Positions 8,543-15,792 of a stretch of DNA of 64,000 nt are shown piece by piece. The stretch comes from Streptomyces erythrochromogenes. Its GTDB lineage: Bacteria > Actinomycetota > Actinomycetes > Streptomycetales > Streptomycetaceae. The stretch's first letter is position 1; the number at the start of each line of letters is the position of its first letter. Position numbers and translations under genes: made by a program. The DNA lies in assembly GCF_036170895.1 (NCBI RefSeq), contig NZ_CP108036.1, forward strand, positions 8,095,501-8,159,500. Reading direction: 5' to 3'. The notes under the pieces were generated by a model. That model was not told where the DNA came from. It saw only the letters and a list, made by a program, of their open reading frames with translations, and made no database searches.

Positions 8543-9664
8543 ATGATCACACCCGACACAGCGGTCCGCTCCGCCGTGGAGTCCTTCGACGCCGCGATCG
8601 CGCAGCACAGCATCTCGCGCCTGGAAGCGGCTTACGAATCTCTCGCCACCCTGCCCGAGGAGACGCTGGCCGAGCATTCCCGGGAGCTGGGACCGCACCT
8701 GGCCGCGCAGCTGGGCGGGATGCCGCAGTGGCACGCCGCCGTCTACAGCGTGTTCGTGGGCGCGCTGGTCGAGTGGAACGCGGACGCCGTGGCCTGTGCG
8801 CGCCCCCTCCTGGCGGGGCTGCGGGCGAGCATGGAGCAGGCCCTTGAGTTCGCCCGGCTCTGGCAGGAGCACTACGGCGAGGAGGAGGAGCTTCCGGACC
8901 CGTCGGGCATGCCCAGTCCGGAACAGCAGAAGGCCTTCGGCGCCGACTACGCACAGGTGTGGCACGCCCCGTACTTCGGCTGGCTCTCGGTGGAACAGTG
9001 GGAGCGGGCCGCCGTGGCCGTCCTCGCCGACCCCCGGGTCCGGGCGAGCCTGACCGCCCCCGACGCGCCCGCCGACCGCGACGCGCTGGTGGAACTCACC
9101 CGCAGGCTCGAACCGCACATAGGCGACCTGCAGTGCGCACAGCGGGCGCTCCTGCTCCTCGACGACGAACCGCTCCTGGTCCTGGACCGCGCCTCCGGAC
9201 GGGCCTTCCGCATGCGGATGAGCGGGATCGCCGACAACTACCAGCTCCAGACCCTGCTGGCCGGGGTGCTGATCGGCGGCGGACACCTTCCGGGGCACCT
9301 CCCCGCAGACGTCCCGAGCGCCGAAGCGGTCGCACTGAGCACCTCCGCCCCGATCGACATGGACCGCCCGGGCGACCTGCCGAGGACCATGGAGTGCTTC
9401 AACTTTGCCGAGCCGTCAGGCCGTTGGATCTGGAGCGCCACGACTCCCGACCGGATTCCCGTGGTCGACGGAGTGCGCCGCCTCGTCCTGGACCCGCCGG
9501 TTTTCCGCCACCAGTACCAGGCCGTCCGCTTCCTGCCCCGCGTGCCCGGCAGCCTCACGCTCGAAGCCGTGCTCGAACCCGCCGAGGCGGCGCCGTACTT
9601 CACCGGCGTACGGGAGCTGATGTCCTGGCAGGAAGCGGGTCGCTTGGCGGCGGACGGCTACTGA
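8543..9664 (+). CDS. Conserved hypothetical protein, 373 residues
   Basis: I do not recognise a family. The protein is acidic and soluble, with no signal peptide or membrane helix. The first 130 residues look helical, with a Glu-rich stretch (HYGEEEELPD); the C-terminal 200 residues look mixed alpha/beta. A TAGACT box ends 6 bases before the ATG, so a leaderless transcript is likely. Third-position GC is high throughout, supporting real coding. It stands alone between divergent and unrelated genes. Confidence 0.75.
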   Translation: MITPDTAVRSAVESFDAAIAQHSISRLEAAYESLATLPEETLAEHSRELGPHLAAQLGGMPQWHAAVYSVFVGALVEWNADAVACARPLLAGLRASMEQALEFARLWQEHYGEEEELPDPSGMPSPEQQKAFGADYAQVWHAPYFGWLSVEQWERAAVAVLADPRVRASLTAPDAPADRDALVELTRRLEPHIGDLQCAQRALLLLDDEPLLVLDRASGRAFRMRMSGIADNYQLQTLLAGVLIGGGHLPGHLPADVPSAEAVALSTSAPIDMDRPGDLPRTMECFNFAEPSGRWIWSATTPDRIPVVDGVRRLVLDPPVFRHQYQAVRFLPRVPGSLTLEAVLEPAEAAPYFTGVRELMSWQEAGRLAADGY

Positions 9665-10143
9665 CTGCCCCCTCCGCGGCGTCGGTGACGTCGGGATGGT
9701 GGTCGGCGAGGCGGGCCGCCGCCGGCGCGTCGTCCAGGAGCGGCGTGCCGGCGGTGCGTTCCGCCGCGCGCAGGTAGGTACCTCGACGCCGTGGACACGG
9801 GGGGCCGGTGAGCCCGCGGCGGACTCCCGGGGCCGTTCCTCGACTGGATGCGGCCGAGATCCGCTGGGAGGCTGAGAGCCGCGGTCGTCAGCCGGTCCGC
9901 GCCCGTGGACAGCGACGGCATTGCGTGGATCGACCGCACCGTCCGCGTGACCGACGCCCTCAAAGGGCCCTTGGCCAGGGCGTCGAAGCGGTCATCCGGC
10001 AGGAGGCCGACGACGGCCCGGACGGCACGGTCGTCGCCTACCCCGCAGACCCGTTCCTGACGGAGGTGCCGCGGACATCTTCCGGGCCGCCGCGGCGCCG
10101 GTGCCGAAAGGGCCGTTCGCCGCATGACCCTAAGGTTGGCCCC
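9665..10143. other. 479-base stretch without an intact gene; possible gene remnants
   Basis: No ORF here has both a plausible start and an intact family match. On the minus strand around 9664-9780 a frame with strong third-position GC reads YLRAAERTAGTPLLDD followed by AAARLADHHPDV. On the plus strand around 9985-10070 a frame reads QGVEAVIRQEADDGPDGTVV. Both look like pieces of real genes, but I cannot assign them. The 3' end holds the P450 promoter, with a TAAGGT box at 10131-10136. Confidence 0.35.
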
Positions 10144-11367
10144 ATGGATCTTCAGGGCGAACTGATCGAGCACCCCCACTCCGTCTACGACCGGCTGCGC
10201 GACACCGCACCCGTGTGCCGCATCACCGGCACCGACGGCACCCCGGCATGGCTGGTCACGCGGTACGACGACGTACGCGCCGCCCTCGCCGACCCCCGGC
10301 TCTCCCTGGACAAGTCCCGTGCAACCGAAGGAGGTTACCGGGGGCTTTCGCTGCCGCCGGCCCTGGACGCCAACCTGCTCAACATGGACCCCCCTGACCA
10401 CACCCGCATCCGCAGGCTCGTGAGCCGCGCCTTCACCCCGCGCCGCACCGAGCAGCTCCGCACGCCCATCCGCGCGACCGCGGACCGCCTCCTCGACGCC
10501 CTCGGCCCGGCCGGAACCGCCGACTTGGTGGCCGCCTACGCCGCCCCGCTGCCGATCGTCGTCATCTGCGACCTGCTGGGCGTGCCGGAGGACCGCCGCC
10601 TCGACTTCCGCACCTGGACGGACGCGCTCATCACCCCGGACCCCAGCCGGCCCCGCGCCGCGAAGGAAGCGGTGGTGGCAATGCTCGGCTTCTTCACCGA
10701 GCTCATGGCGCACAAGCGCAGCCGGCCCGGCGACGACCTGCTGTCCGACCTGATAGCCGTCCGGGACGGCGGCGGCAGCGACGGGGACGGCGGCGGCGAC
10801 AGCGGCGGCGACCGGCTCAGCGAGGACGAGTTGATGTCGCTCGCCTTCCTCATCCTCTTCGCCGGGTACGAGAACACCGTCCAGCTCATCGGCAACGCGA
10901 TCCACACGCTCCTGGAGCACCCCGAGGAACTCGCGCGCCTGCGCAAGGACCCGTCCGGCCTCCCGGCCGCCGTCGAGGAACTCGCACGGTACGAGGGCCC
11001 GGCACCCCTCGCCATCCGCCGCTTCCCGACCGAGGACATCACCATCGCGGGGGTCACCGTCCCGGCGGGGGAGACGGTCCTGCTCTCGCTCTCCTCGGCC
11101 AACCGCGACCCGGCCCGCTTCCCCCGCCCCGGTCTCCTCGACCTGGACCGAGACACCTCGGGCCACCTCGCGCTCGGCCACGGCATCCACTACTGCCTCG
11201 GCGCCCCCCTGGCCCGCGCCGAGACCGAGATCGCCCTGGCCGCGCTCCTGGAGCGCTACCCCGTCCTCGAACCCGCGAGCCCCGCTCCCCGCTGGCGGCC
11301 CTCCCTGCGCGCCCGCGGCCTGACGGAGCTCCCGGTCCGCTACGAGACGGCGCGCTCGACGCACTGA
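10144..11367 (+). CDS. Cytochrome P450 (CYP107-like)
   Basis: A 407-residue soluble haem monooxygenase. The haem-binding loop is LGHGIHYCLGAPLAR with the axial Cys near residue 353. The I-helix reads FAGYENT, lacking the usual acid-Thr pair in its common AGxET form. A Glu-containing K-helix (AVEELARYEGP) precedes the conserved Arg in AIRRF. A Gly/Ser/Asp-rich insertion (DGGGSDGDGGGDSGGD) lies before the I-helix. The ATG is 7 bases after a TAAGGT box, suggesting a leaderless transcript. No ferredoxin or biosynthetic enzyme gene is adjacent, so the substrate and redox partner are unknown. Confidence 0.92.
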   Translation: MDLQGELIEHPHSVYDRLRDTAPVCRITGTDGTPAWLVTRYDDVRAALADPRLSLDKSRATEGGYRGLSLPPALDANLLNMDPPDHTRIRRLVSRAFTPRRTEQLRTPIRATADRLLDALGPAGTADLVAAYAAPLPIVVICDLLGVPEDRRLDFRTWTDALITPDPSRPRAAKEAVVAMLGFFTELMAHKRSRPGDDLLSDLIAVRDGGGSDGDGGGDSGGDRLSEDELMSLAFLILFAGYENTVQLIGNAIHTLLEHPEELARLRKDPSGLPAAVEELARYEGPAPLAIRRFPTEDITIAGVTVPAGETVLLSLSSANRDPARFPRPGLLDLDRDTSGHLALGHGIHYCLGAPLARAETEIALAALLERYPVLEPASPAPRWRPSLRARGLTELPVRYETARSTH

Positions 11368-11412
11368 GCCCCGCCGGGGCGCCGGCGCCGTGACCCGGAT
11401 CACCCCGAATCG

Positions 11413-11438
11413 AAAACCCGCAGGCCGAACCGGGCGTC
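11413..11438 (+). promoter_or_regulatory. Candidate ECF-type autoregulatory promoter
   Basis: AAAAC (11413-11417) and CGTC (11435-11438) are separated by 17 bases, matching the AAC / CGTC spacing of many ECF-recognised promoters. The GTG start at 11447 lies 9 bases after the -10, so the sigma-factor transcript may be leaderless. Confidence 0.45.
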
Positions 11439-11446
11439 TATCAGGC

Positions 11447-12010
11447 GTGAGATCAGTCAGGGCGGCGGCGCCGCACGAAGTGGACGAGGAACGTCTCGTC
11501 CGGCTCGTGGCGAGGGGCGACCGTGCCGCATTCGAGGAGTTGTACCGGCGCACGTCGCCGTGGCTGGCGGTGCGCTTGCGCCGCCGCTGCGCCGACGAGC
11601 AGATCGTCGCCGAAGTCATGCAGGAGACGTACCTGGCGGTGTGGCGGGCGGCCGGCGCGTTCGCCGGGAGCGCCGCGGGCGGGACCGCCGTCGGCTGGGT
11701 GTGGACGATAGCGGCGCGCCGCCTCGTCGACGCCTTCCGGCGCCGGGCCCACCACGCGCAGCCGCCACCCGCCGCGGCCCCGCAGCCGGTGGCGCCGGCG
11801 GCCGAGGAGGAGGCGCTCGCCGCGACCGTCGGCTCCGACGTCGGCGACGCGCTGCGGCGCCTCGCGCCCGAACTCAGACAGGTACTCCAGGCCATGGTCC
11901 TCGACGGGATGTCCGTCCGGGAGACCGCCGTTCTGCTCGGACTGCCCGAGGGCACGGTCAAGACCCGCGCCCGTAGGGCGCGGATCGCCATGAGGGAGGC
12001 GCTGTCATGA
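11447..12010 (+). CDS. ECF-family RNA polymerase sigma factor
   Basis: A 187-residue sigma-70-type factor. Region 2 covers LVRLVARGDRAAFEELYRRT through QETYLAVWRAAGAF, with the core-binding and -10-recognition helices. Region 4 is LRQVLQAMVLDGMSVRETAV with the helix-turn-helix LGLPEGTVKTRARRAR. The frame opens upstream at 11390; GTG at 11447 is preferred because it follows an ECF-like promoter. The stop overlaps the anti-sigma start (ATGA), so the two are translationally coupled. It probably drives its own operon, which adds an ABC exporter and two membrane proteins. Confidence 0.92.
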   Translation: MRSVRAAAPHEVDEERLVRLVARGDRAAFEELYRRTSPWLAVRLRRRCADEQIVAEVMQETYLAVWRAAGAFAGSAAGGTAVGWVWTIAARRLVDAFRRRAHHAQPPPAAAPQPVAPAAEEEALAATVGSDVGDALRRLAPELRQVLQAMVLDGMSVRETAVLLGLPEGTVKTRARRARIAMREALS

Positions 12011-12864
12011 GCGCGGAACACGCCGCGGCGCGGATCGTGGACGCCTATGCGCGCGGCGACGAGGACATCGCCGCCGACGAGTTGTGGGCACTGGAGGCCC
12101 ACCTGGAGGCCTGCCGGGTCTGCCGTGACCGGCTGGCGGCCGCCGTGGTGGAGCAGGCACCGGCCGTGACGGCGCTGGTCGACACGGTGTGGTCCGGCCT
12201 CGAAGCCGAGCTGTCCGCCGCCCCCGCCGTGCCGCACGCGCGACGCCGCCGGCCGGCCGGCCCGTCGGCCCGCCTGTCGCGGCGGCTGTCGAGATGGCTG
12301 ACGCCGGCGATGGTGCCCTGGCTGGCCATGACCGCGACCGTGACGGTGCTCGCCCTCGTACTCGACCTCGCGGGCCCGGGCACCGGCACGGACGCCGGCG
12401 AGGTGTCGCTCGTACTGCTGCTCGCCCCGGTCCTGCCCGTACTCGGCGTCGCGGCGTCCTGGTCGCGCGGCCTGGACCCCGCGTACGAACTGACGGCCTC
12501 CGCGCCCCGGGCGGGGCTGCCCCTGGTGCTGCGGCGCACCGCCGCCGTCCTCGCCGTGCTCCTCCCCGTCCTGCTCGTCGCCGGATGGGCCACCGGGGTC
12601 ATGTTCGCGCAATGGCTGCTGCCCTGCCTGGCCTTCACCTCCGCGACCCTGGCACTCGGCGGTGTCGTCGGCGTCACCCGCGCCGCCGTCGCCCTCGTGG
12701 CCGTGTGGGCCGCGGTGATCGTGGCACCGACCGTGGCCGCCGGCCGCGCCGCCTTCGCCCTCCAGAGCGCCGGACTGCCCGCATGGGGCCTGGCACTCGC
12801 CCTCGGCACCGCCGTCGTCATCACCCGCAGGGGCGCCTACTCCGTACTCGGAGCCCATCGATGA
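12007..12864 (+). CDS. Zinc-finger (zf-HC2) anti-sigma membrane protein
   Basis: A 285-residue predicted membrane anti-sigma factor. The N-terminal cytoplasmic zf-HC2 motif reads LEAHLEACRVCRDRL near residues 30-45 (His-x3-Cys-x2-Cys), the module that holds ECF sigma factors inactive. After a basic linker there are about six hydrophobic segments from residue 97 on, more than the usual one. The gene overlaps the sigma gene by 4 bases and the ABC ATPase gene by 4 bases. Anti-sigma function follows from family and position; the stimulus is unknown. Confidence 0.87.
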   Translation: MSAEHAAARIVDAYARGDEDIAADELWALEAHLEACRVCRDRLAAAVVEQAPAVTALVDTVWSGLEAELSAAPAVPHARRRRPAGPSARLSRRLSRWLTPAMVPWLAMTATVTVLALVLDLAGPGTGTDAGEVSLVLLLAPVLPVLGVAASWSRGLDPAYELTASAPRAGLPLVLRRTAAVLAVLLPVLLVAGWATGVMFAQWLLPCLAFTSATLALGGVVGVTRAAVALVAVWAAVIVAPTVAAGRAAFALQSAGLPAWGLALALGTAVVITRRGAYSVLGAHR

Positions 12865-13694
12865 CCAACAGGAAGGACCCCCACACCATGCGCGCGGTGA
12901 ACGCCGCCGACCTCGCACCCACCGCCTACGCCTGGGAGATCCAGGCCCGCGGACTCAAGGTCGCGGTCGGCAGGAACCGTACGGCCGTCGACGGGCTCGA
13001 CCTGTCGCTCGGCACCGGAGTGCACGGCCTGCTCGGCCCCAACGGGGCGGGCAAGACCACTCTCATCCGGGCGCTCGCCACCGTCCTGCGCCCCGCCGCC
13101 GGCACCCTGGAACTGCTCGGCGAGTCCGTCGGCGGCCGGGGCGGACACCGCGCACTGCGCCGCCGGATCGGCTACCTGCCGCAGGAGTTCGGCTACTACA
13201 AGCGCTTCACCGTGCGCGAGTTCGTCGAGTACATGGCCTGGCTGAAGGAGGTGCCGGAAGCGGACATCCCCGGCGCGGTGCAACGAGCCGTGGAACGGGT
13301 CGGCCTCGCGGACCGCGCCGACCACCGGATGAAGACCCTGTCGGGCGGGATGGTCCGCAGGGTGGGCATCGCCCAGGCCATCGTCAACGACCCGAAGGTC
13401 CTCCTCCTCGACGAACCGACCGTCGGCCTCGACCCGGCGCAGCGGCTGCGCCTGCGCCAACTGCTCCAGGAACTCGGCATGGACGCATGCGTGGTCGTCT
13501 CCACCCACCTGGTCGAGGACGTCGCCGCCGCGTGCACCGACGTCGTGCTCTTCGCCGAGGGCCGACTGGTCTTCCAGGGCACCCCCGACCAGCTCGCCGC
13601 CGCGGGCGGCCCCGAGCACGTCGGCGACAGCCCGCTGGAGCGAGGCTACTCGGCGCTCCTGCTCGATCCCGGCCAGCTGAGGGGGAAGTGGTGA
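12861..13694 (+). CDS. ABC transporter ATP-binding protein
   Basis: A 277-residue ATPase of the ABC-2 exporter type. Walker A is GPNGAGKTT near residue 57, the Q-loop LPQEFGYYKRFTV, the signature LSGGMVRR and Walker B VLLLDEPTVGLD, with the switch His in STHLVED. The start at 12861 overlaps the preceding stop (ATGA). An in-frame ATG at 12888 has a better ribosome site (AGGAAGGA), so the start is uncertain by 9 codons. The two membrane proteins that follow are the likely permease partners. Confidence 0.92.
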   Translation: MTNRKDPHTMRAVNAADLAPTAYAWEIQARGLKVAVGRNRTAVDGLDLSLGTGVHGLLGPNGAGKTTLIRALATVLRPAAGTLELLGESVGGRGGHRALRRRIGYLPQEFGYYKRFTVREFVEYMAWLKEVPEADIPGAVQRAVERVGLADRADHRMKTLSGGMVRRVGIAQAIVNDPKVLLLDEPTVGLDPAQRLRLRQLLQELGMDACVVVSTHLVEDVAAACTDVVLFAEGRLVFQGTPDQLAAAGGPEHVGDSPLERGYSALLLDPGQLRGKW

Positions 13695-15073
13695 ACTCCC
13701 GCGTCCTGCGCACCGAACTGCGGCGTTCCGTCGCCCCCTGGGCCGCTCTCGTGCTCCTCGCGGCACCGCTGGCGCTCCTCTACCTGATCCCCGGACTGTG
13801 GTGGACCGGCACCGCGCGCTGGACGGCCCAGTGGACCTCCATGGCCCTGTGGACCCGTTCCCTGCTGATCCTGCTGTGGCCGGTCGCCGTGGGGCTGGGG
13901 GCGCTCCAGGGACTGCGCGACCACCGCTCCGGGACGGGCGAACTGCTGGCGAGCACGCCGAGGCCCGCCCGCCACCGCGCCGCCGCGCTCGCCGGGGCCA
14001 CGGCCTTGACGCTCACCTGCGCCTTCGCGCTCGTCGTCCTCGTCGGAGCCGTCCAGGTGCTCGCCGGCACCGGTTACCCGCACTTCGGCTGGCTGCCGAT
14101 CTCGCTGGTGGGAGCGCTCTCCCTGGCGGCGGGGGCTGTCCTGGGCATGGGGATCGGGCGGGCCCTGCCCTCGGTGCTGACCCCGCCCGTACTGGCCGTG
14201 GGCGCACTGGTGTTCACCAACGTCCTACGCGTCTCGGACGAGACGGCGGTGCCGCAGGCCGCCGTCCCCAACCGCCTCTCGCTGCTCTCACCGGCGGTGG
14301 CACAGGTACGCGAGGTGCTGTTCACCCTGTCCGCCTCCGTGCACGTGGGACAGACGCTCTGGCTCCTGGGCGTGGCCGCGACCGGCTTCGCGCTGCTGGC
14401 CGCGGCGACGCCGCGCGCCCGGCTGCTGGCCCTGGCACCCGTACTGGCGGGCGCGGTGCTCGCCCTGCTCGTCCTGCCCTCCGACCCGCGCCGGACGTAC
14501 GTCGTCGACGAGGCGGCCGCCCGCCAGGTGTGCGACGGCCCGGTGTGCGTGACGAAGACGCACCGGGCGCGGCTCGCCGACCTCACGGGCCCCGGCCGGA
14601 AGGCCCTGCGCCTGCTGCACCAGGCGCTGGGTGACGGGGCGCCGGTCGTCATCCAGGAGGGCACCACCCCGCGGGAACTCGGCGCCGTCCCGGAACGCTA
14701 CGACGGCGTCCTCGTGGTCGACTTCGACGACGGGACGATCGCCGGAGCGCGCGGCGACGCCCTGGTCAGGGCCCTGGTCGCCCAGGGCATGGCCCCGGTC
14801 TGCCGCCCCCGCAGCGACCGCGAGGGCGGTCCGGCCGTGGAGACCGCCGCGCAGAGCATCGCGGCGGGCTGGGTCCTCGGCGACCTCCTGCCCCTCGACG
14901 GCAACGGCCACTCCCGGGCCGAACAGCTCACCCTCGCCGAACCGGTGTGGCGGGAGCTCAAAGCACTGCCGCGGGAAGAACAGCTCGCACGGATCAACGC
15001 CATGCGCGCCGCCGCGGTCGGCTGCGAGGGCGACCCGCTCGGCGCACTCGCCGGAGAGGGTGAGTCGCCGTGA
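13691..15073 (+). CDS. ABC-2-type membrane protein
   Basis: A 460-residue integral membrane protein starting at a GTG that overlaps the stop of the ATPase gene (GTGA). About six hydrophobic helices fill residues 13-265. The C-terminal 190 residues are hydrophilic and contain a Cys pair (RQVCDGPVCVTKTH) plus two more cysteines, suggesting an extracytoplasmic domain. No close family is recognised from sequence alone. By position it is the membrane partner of the adjacent ABC ATPase. The next membrane gene overlaps its stop by 4 bases. Confidence 0.8.
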   Translation: MNSRVLRTELRRSVAPWAALVLLAAPLALLYLIPGLWWTGTARWTAQWTSMALWTRSLLILLWPVAVGLGALQGLRDHRSGTGELLASTPRPARHRAAALAGATALTLTCAFALVVLVGAVQVLAGTGYPHFGWLPISLVGALSLAAGAVLGMGIGRALPSVLTPPVLAVGALVFTNVLRVSDETAVPQAAVPNRLSLLSPAVAQVREVLFTLSASVHVGQTLWLLGVAATGFALLAAATPRARLLALAPVLAGAVLALLVLPSDPRRTYVVDEAAARQVCDGPVCVTKTHRARLADLTGPGRKALRLLHQALGDGAPVVIQEGTTPRELGAVPERYDGVLVVDFDDGTIAGARGDALVRALVAQGMAPVCRPRSDREGGPAVETAAQSIAAGWVLGDLLPLDGNGHSRAEQLTLAEPVWRELKALPREEQLARINAMRAAAVGCEGDPLGALAGEGESP

Positions 15074-15792
15074 GATGGCTGGTGCTGTACGCGCGTTCGC
15101 GGCAGGTGCCCGCGGCGCTCGCCGCAGCGGTGACCGGAGCGCTGGCGGTGTGGGCCCTGGCCCGGGACGGCGCCGCCGCCCCCGGCGATCCGCGGCCGGC
15201 CGCCCTCTTCCTCGCCATCGTGGCCGCCGCCGCTTCGACCGGACTCGGCGGACAGGACCTCGCGCTGGACCGGACGGCCGCGATCCGCTGGTGGACCCGC
15301 AGGACGGCGCACGTGCTGCTCGCGGGCACGGCCGCCTGCGCGATGGTCCTCGGGCTCCGGGCCGTGGGCGAGGACCTGGCGGCCACCGCGTTCGTCGTCC
15401 GGGACGCCGCCGGGCTGATGGGACTCGCCGCCCTCGGGGCGGCGGTGTGCGGTGCTGCGTACGCCTGGACCCTGCCCGTCGGGTGGCTGGCCCTCTCGTC
15501 GTTCTCCCCGCCCCTCACCGGCGTGCCGATGGAGGTCGTGACCTGGATGCTGCAACCGCCCGGTACGGCAGCGAGCACCTGGACCGCGCTGACGATCACG
15601 GCTGCCGGTACCGCCGCCTACGCGGTGACCGGGCCGAGACGGCGACCGCGCCGCGGCCGCCCCGGGCGTTGTCAGCGGCTCCCAGTAGGTTGGTGGGGCC
15701 CGCTCGGTGAGGTGCGGGCGCCGATGCACCACGGGGGTACGACGCCATGGATCCGACCACTGCATGGAGGGCTGCCGGGGACCACGAGCTGA
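15070..15792 (+). CDS. Membrane protein of the ECF/ABC operon
   Basis: A 240-residue protein with about five hydrophobic segments in residues 1-195 and a basic C-terminal tail. GTG start, coupled by GTGA overlap to the previous gene. It is the last of five genes in a tight operon: sigma factor, anti-sigma, ABC ATPase and two membrane proteins. No family assigned; a second ABC permease subunit is the simplest reading. Its last 46 bases overlap the next gene, and the promoter of that gene lies within its coding region. Confidence 0.75.
   Translation: MRWLVLYARSRQVPAALAAAVTGALAVWALARDGAAAPGDPRPAALFLAIVAAAASTGLGGQDLALDRTAAIRWWTRRTAHVLLAGTAACAMVLGLRAVGEDLAATAFVVRDAAGLMGLAALGAAVCGAAYAWTLPVGWLALSSFSPPLTGVPMEVVTWMLQPPGTAASTWTALTITAAGTAAYAVTGPRRRPRRGRPGRCQRLPVGWWGPLGEVRAPMHHGGTTPWIRPLHGGLPGTTS
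15670..15691 (+). promoter_or_regulatory. RecA-NDp / PafBC-type DNA-damage promoter (one mismatch)
   Basis: TGTCAGCG (15670-15677), 8 bases, then TAGGTT (15686-15691). The published actinobacterial RecA-independent damage promoter is TGTCRGTG-N8-TANNNT; here one base of the first box differs. It lies 55 bases upstream of the DUF4132-like gene. The 14-mer CCGGGCGTTGTCAG covering its 5' half (15662-15675) recurs upstream of the other DUF4132 gene. Confidence 0.6.

Noticed and set aside
9658..12918. 1086-codon antisense ORF
   Set aside because: Shadow of the P450, sigma and anti-sigma genes; low-complexity translation. Only its last part, over the non-genic stretch, was considered as a possible remnant.
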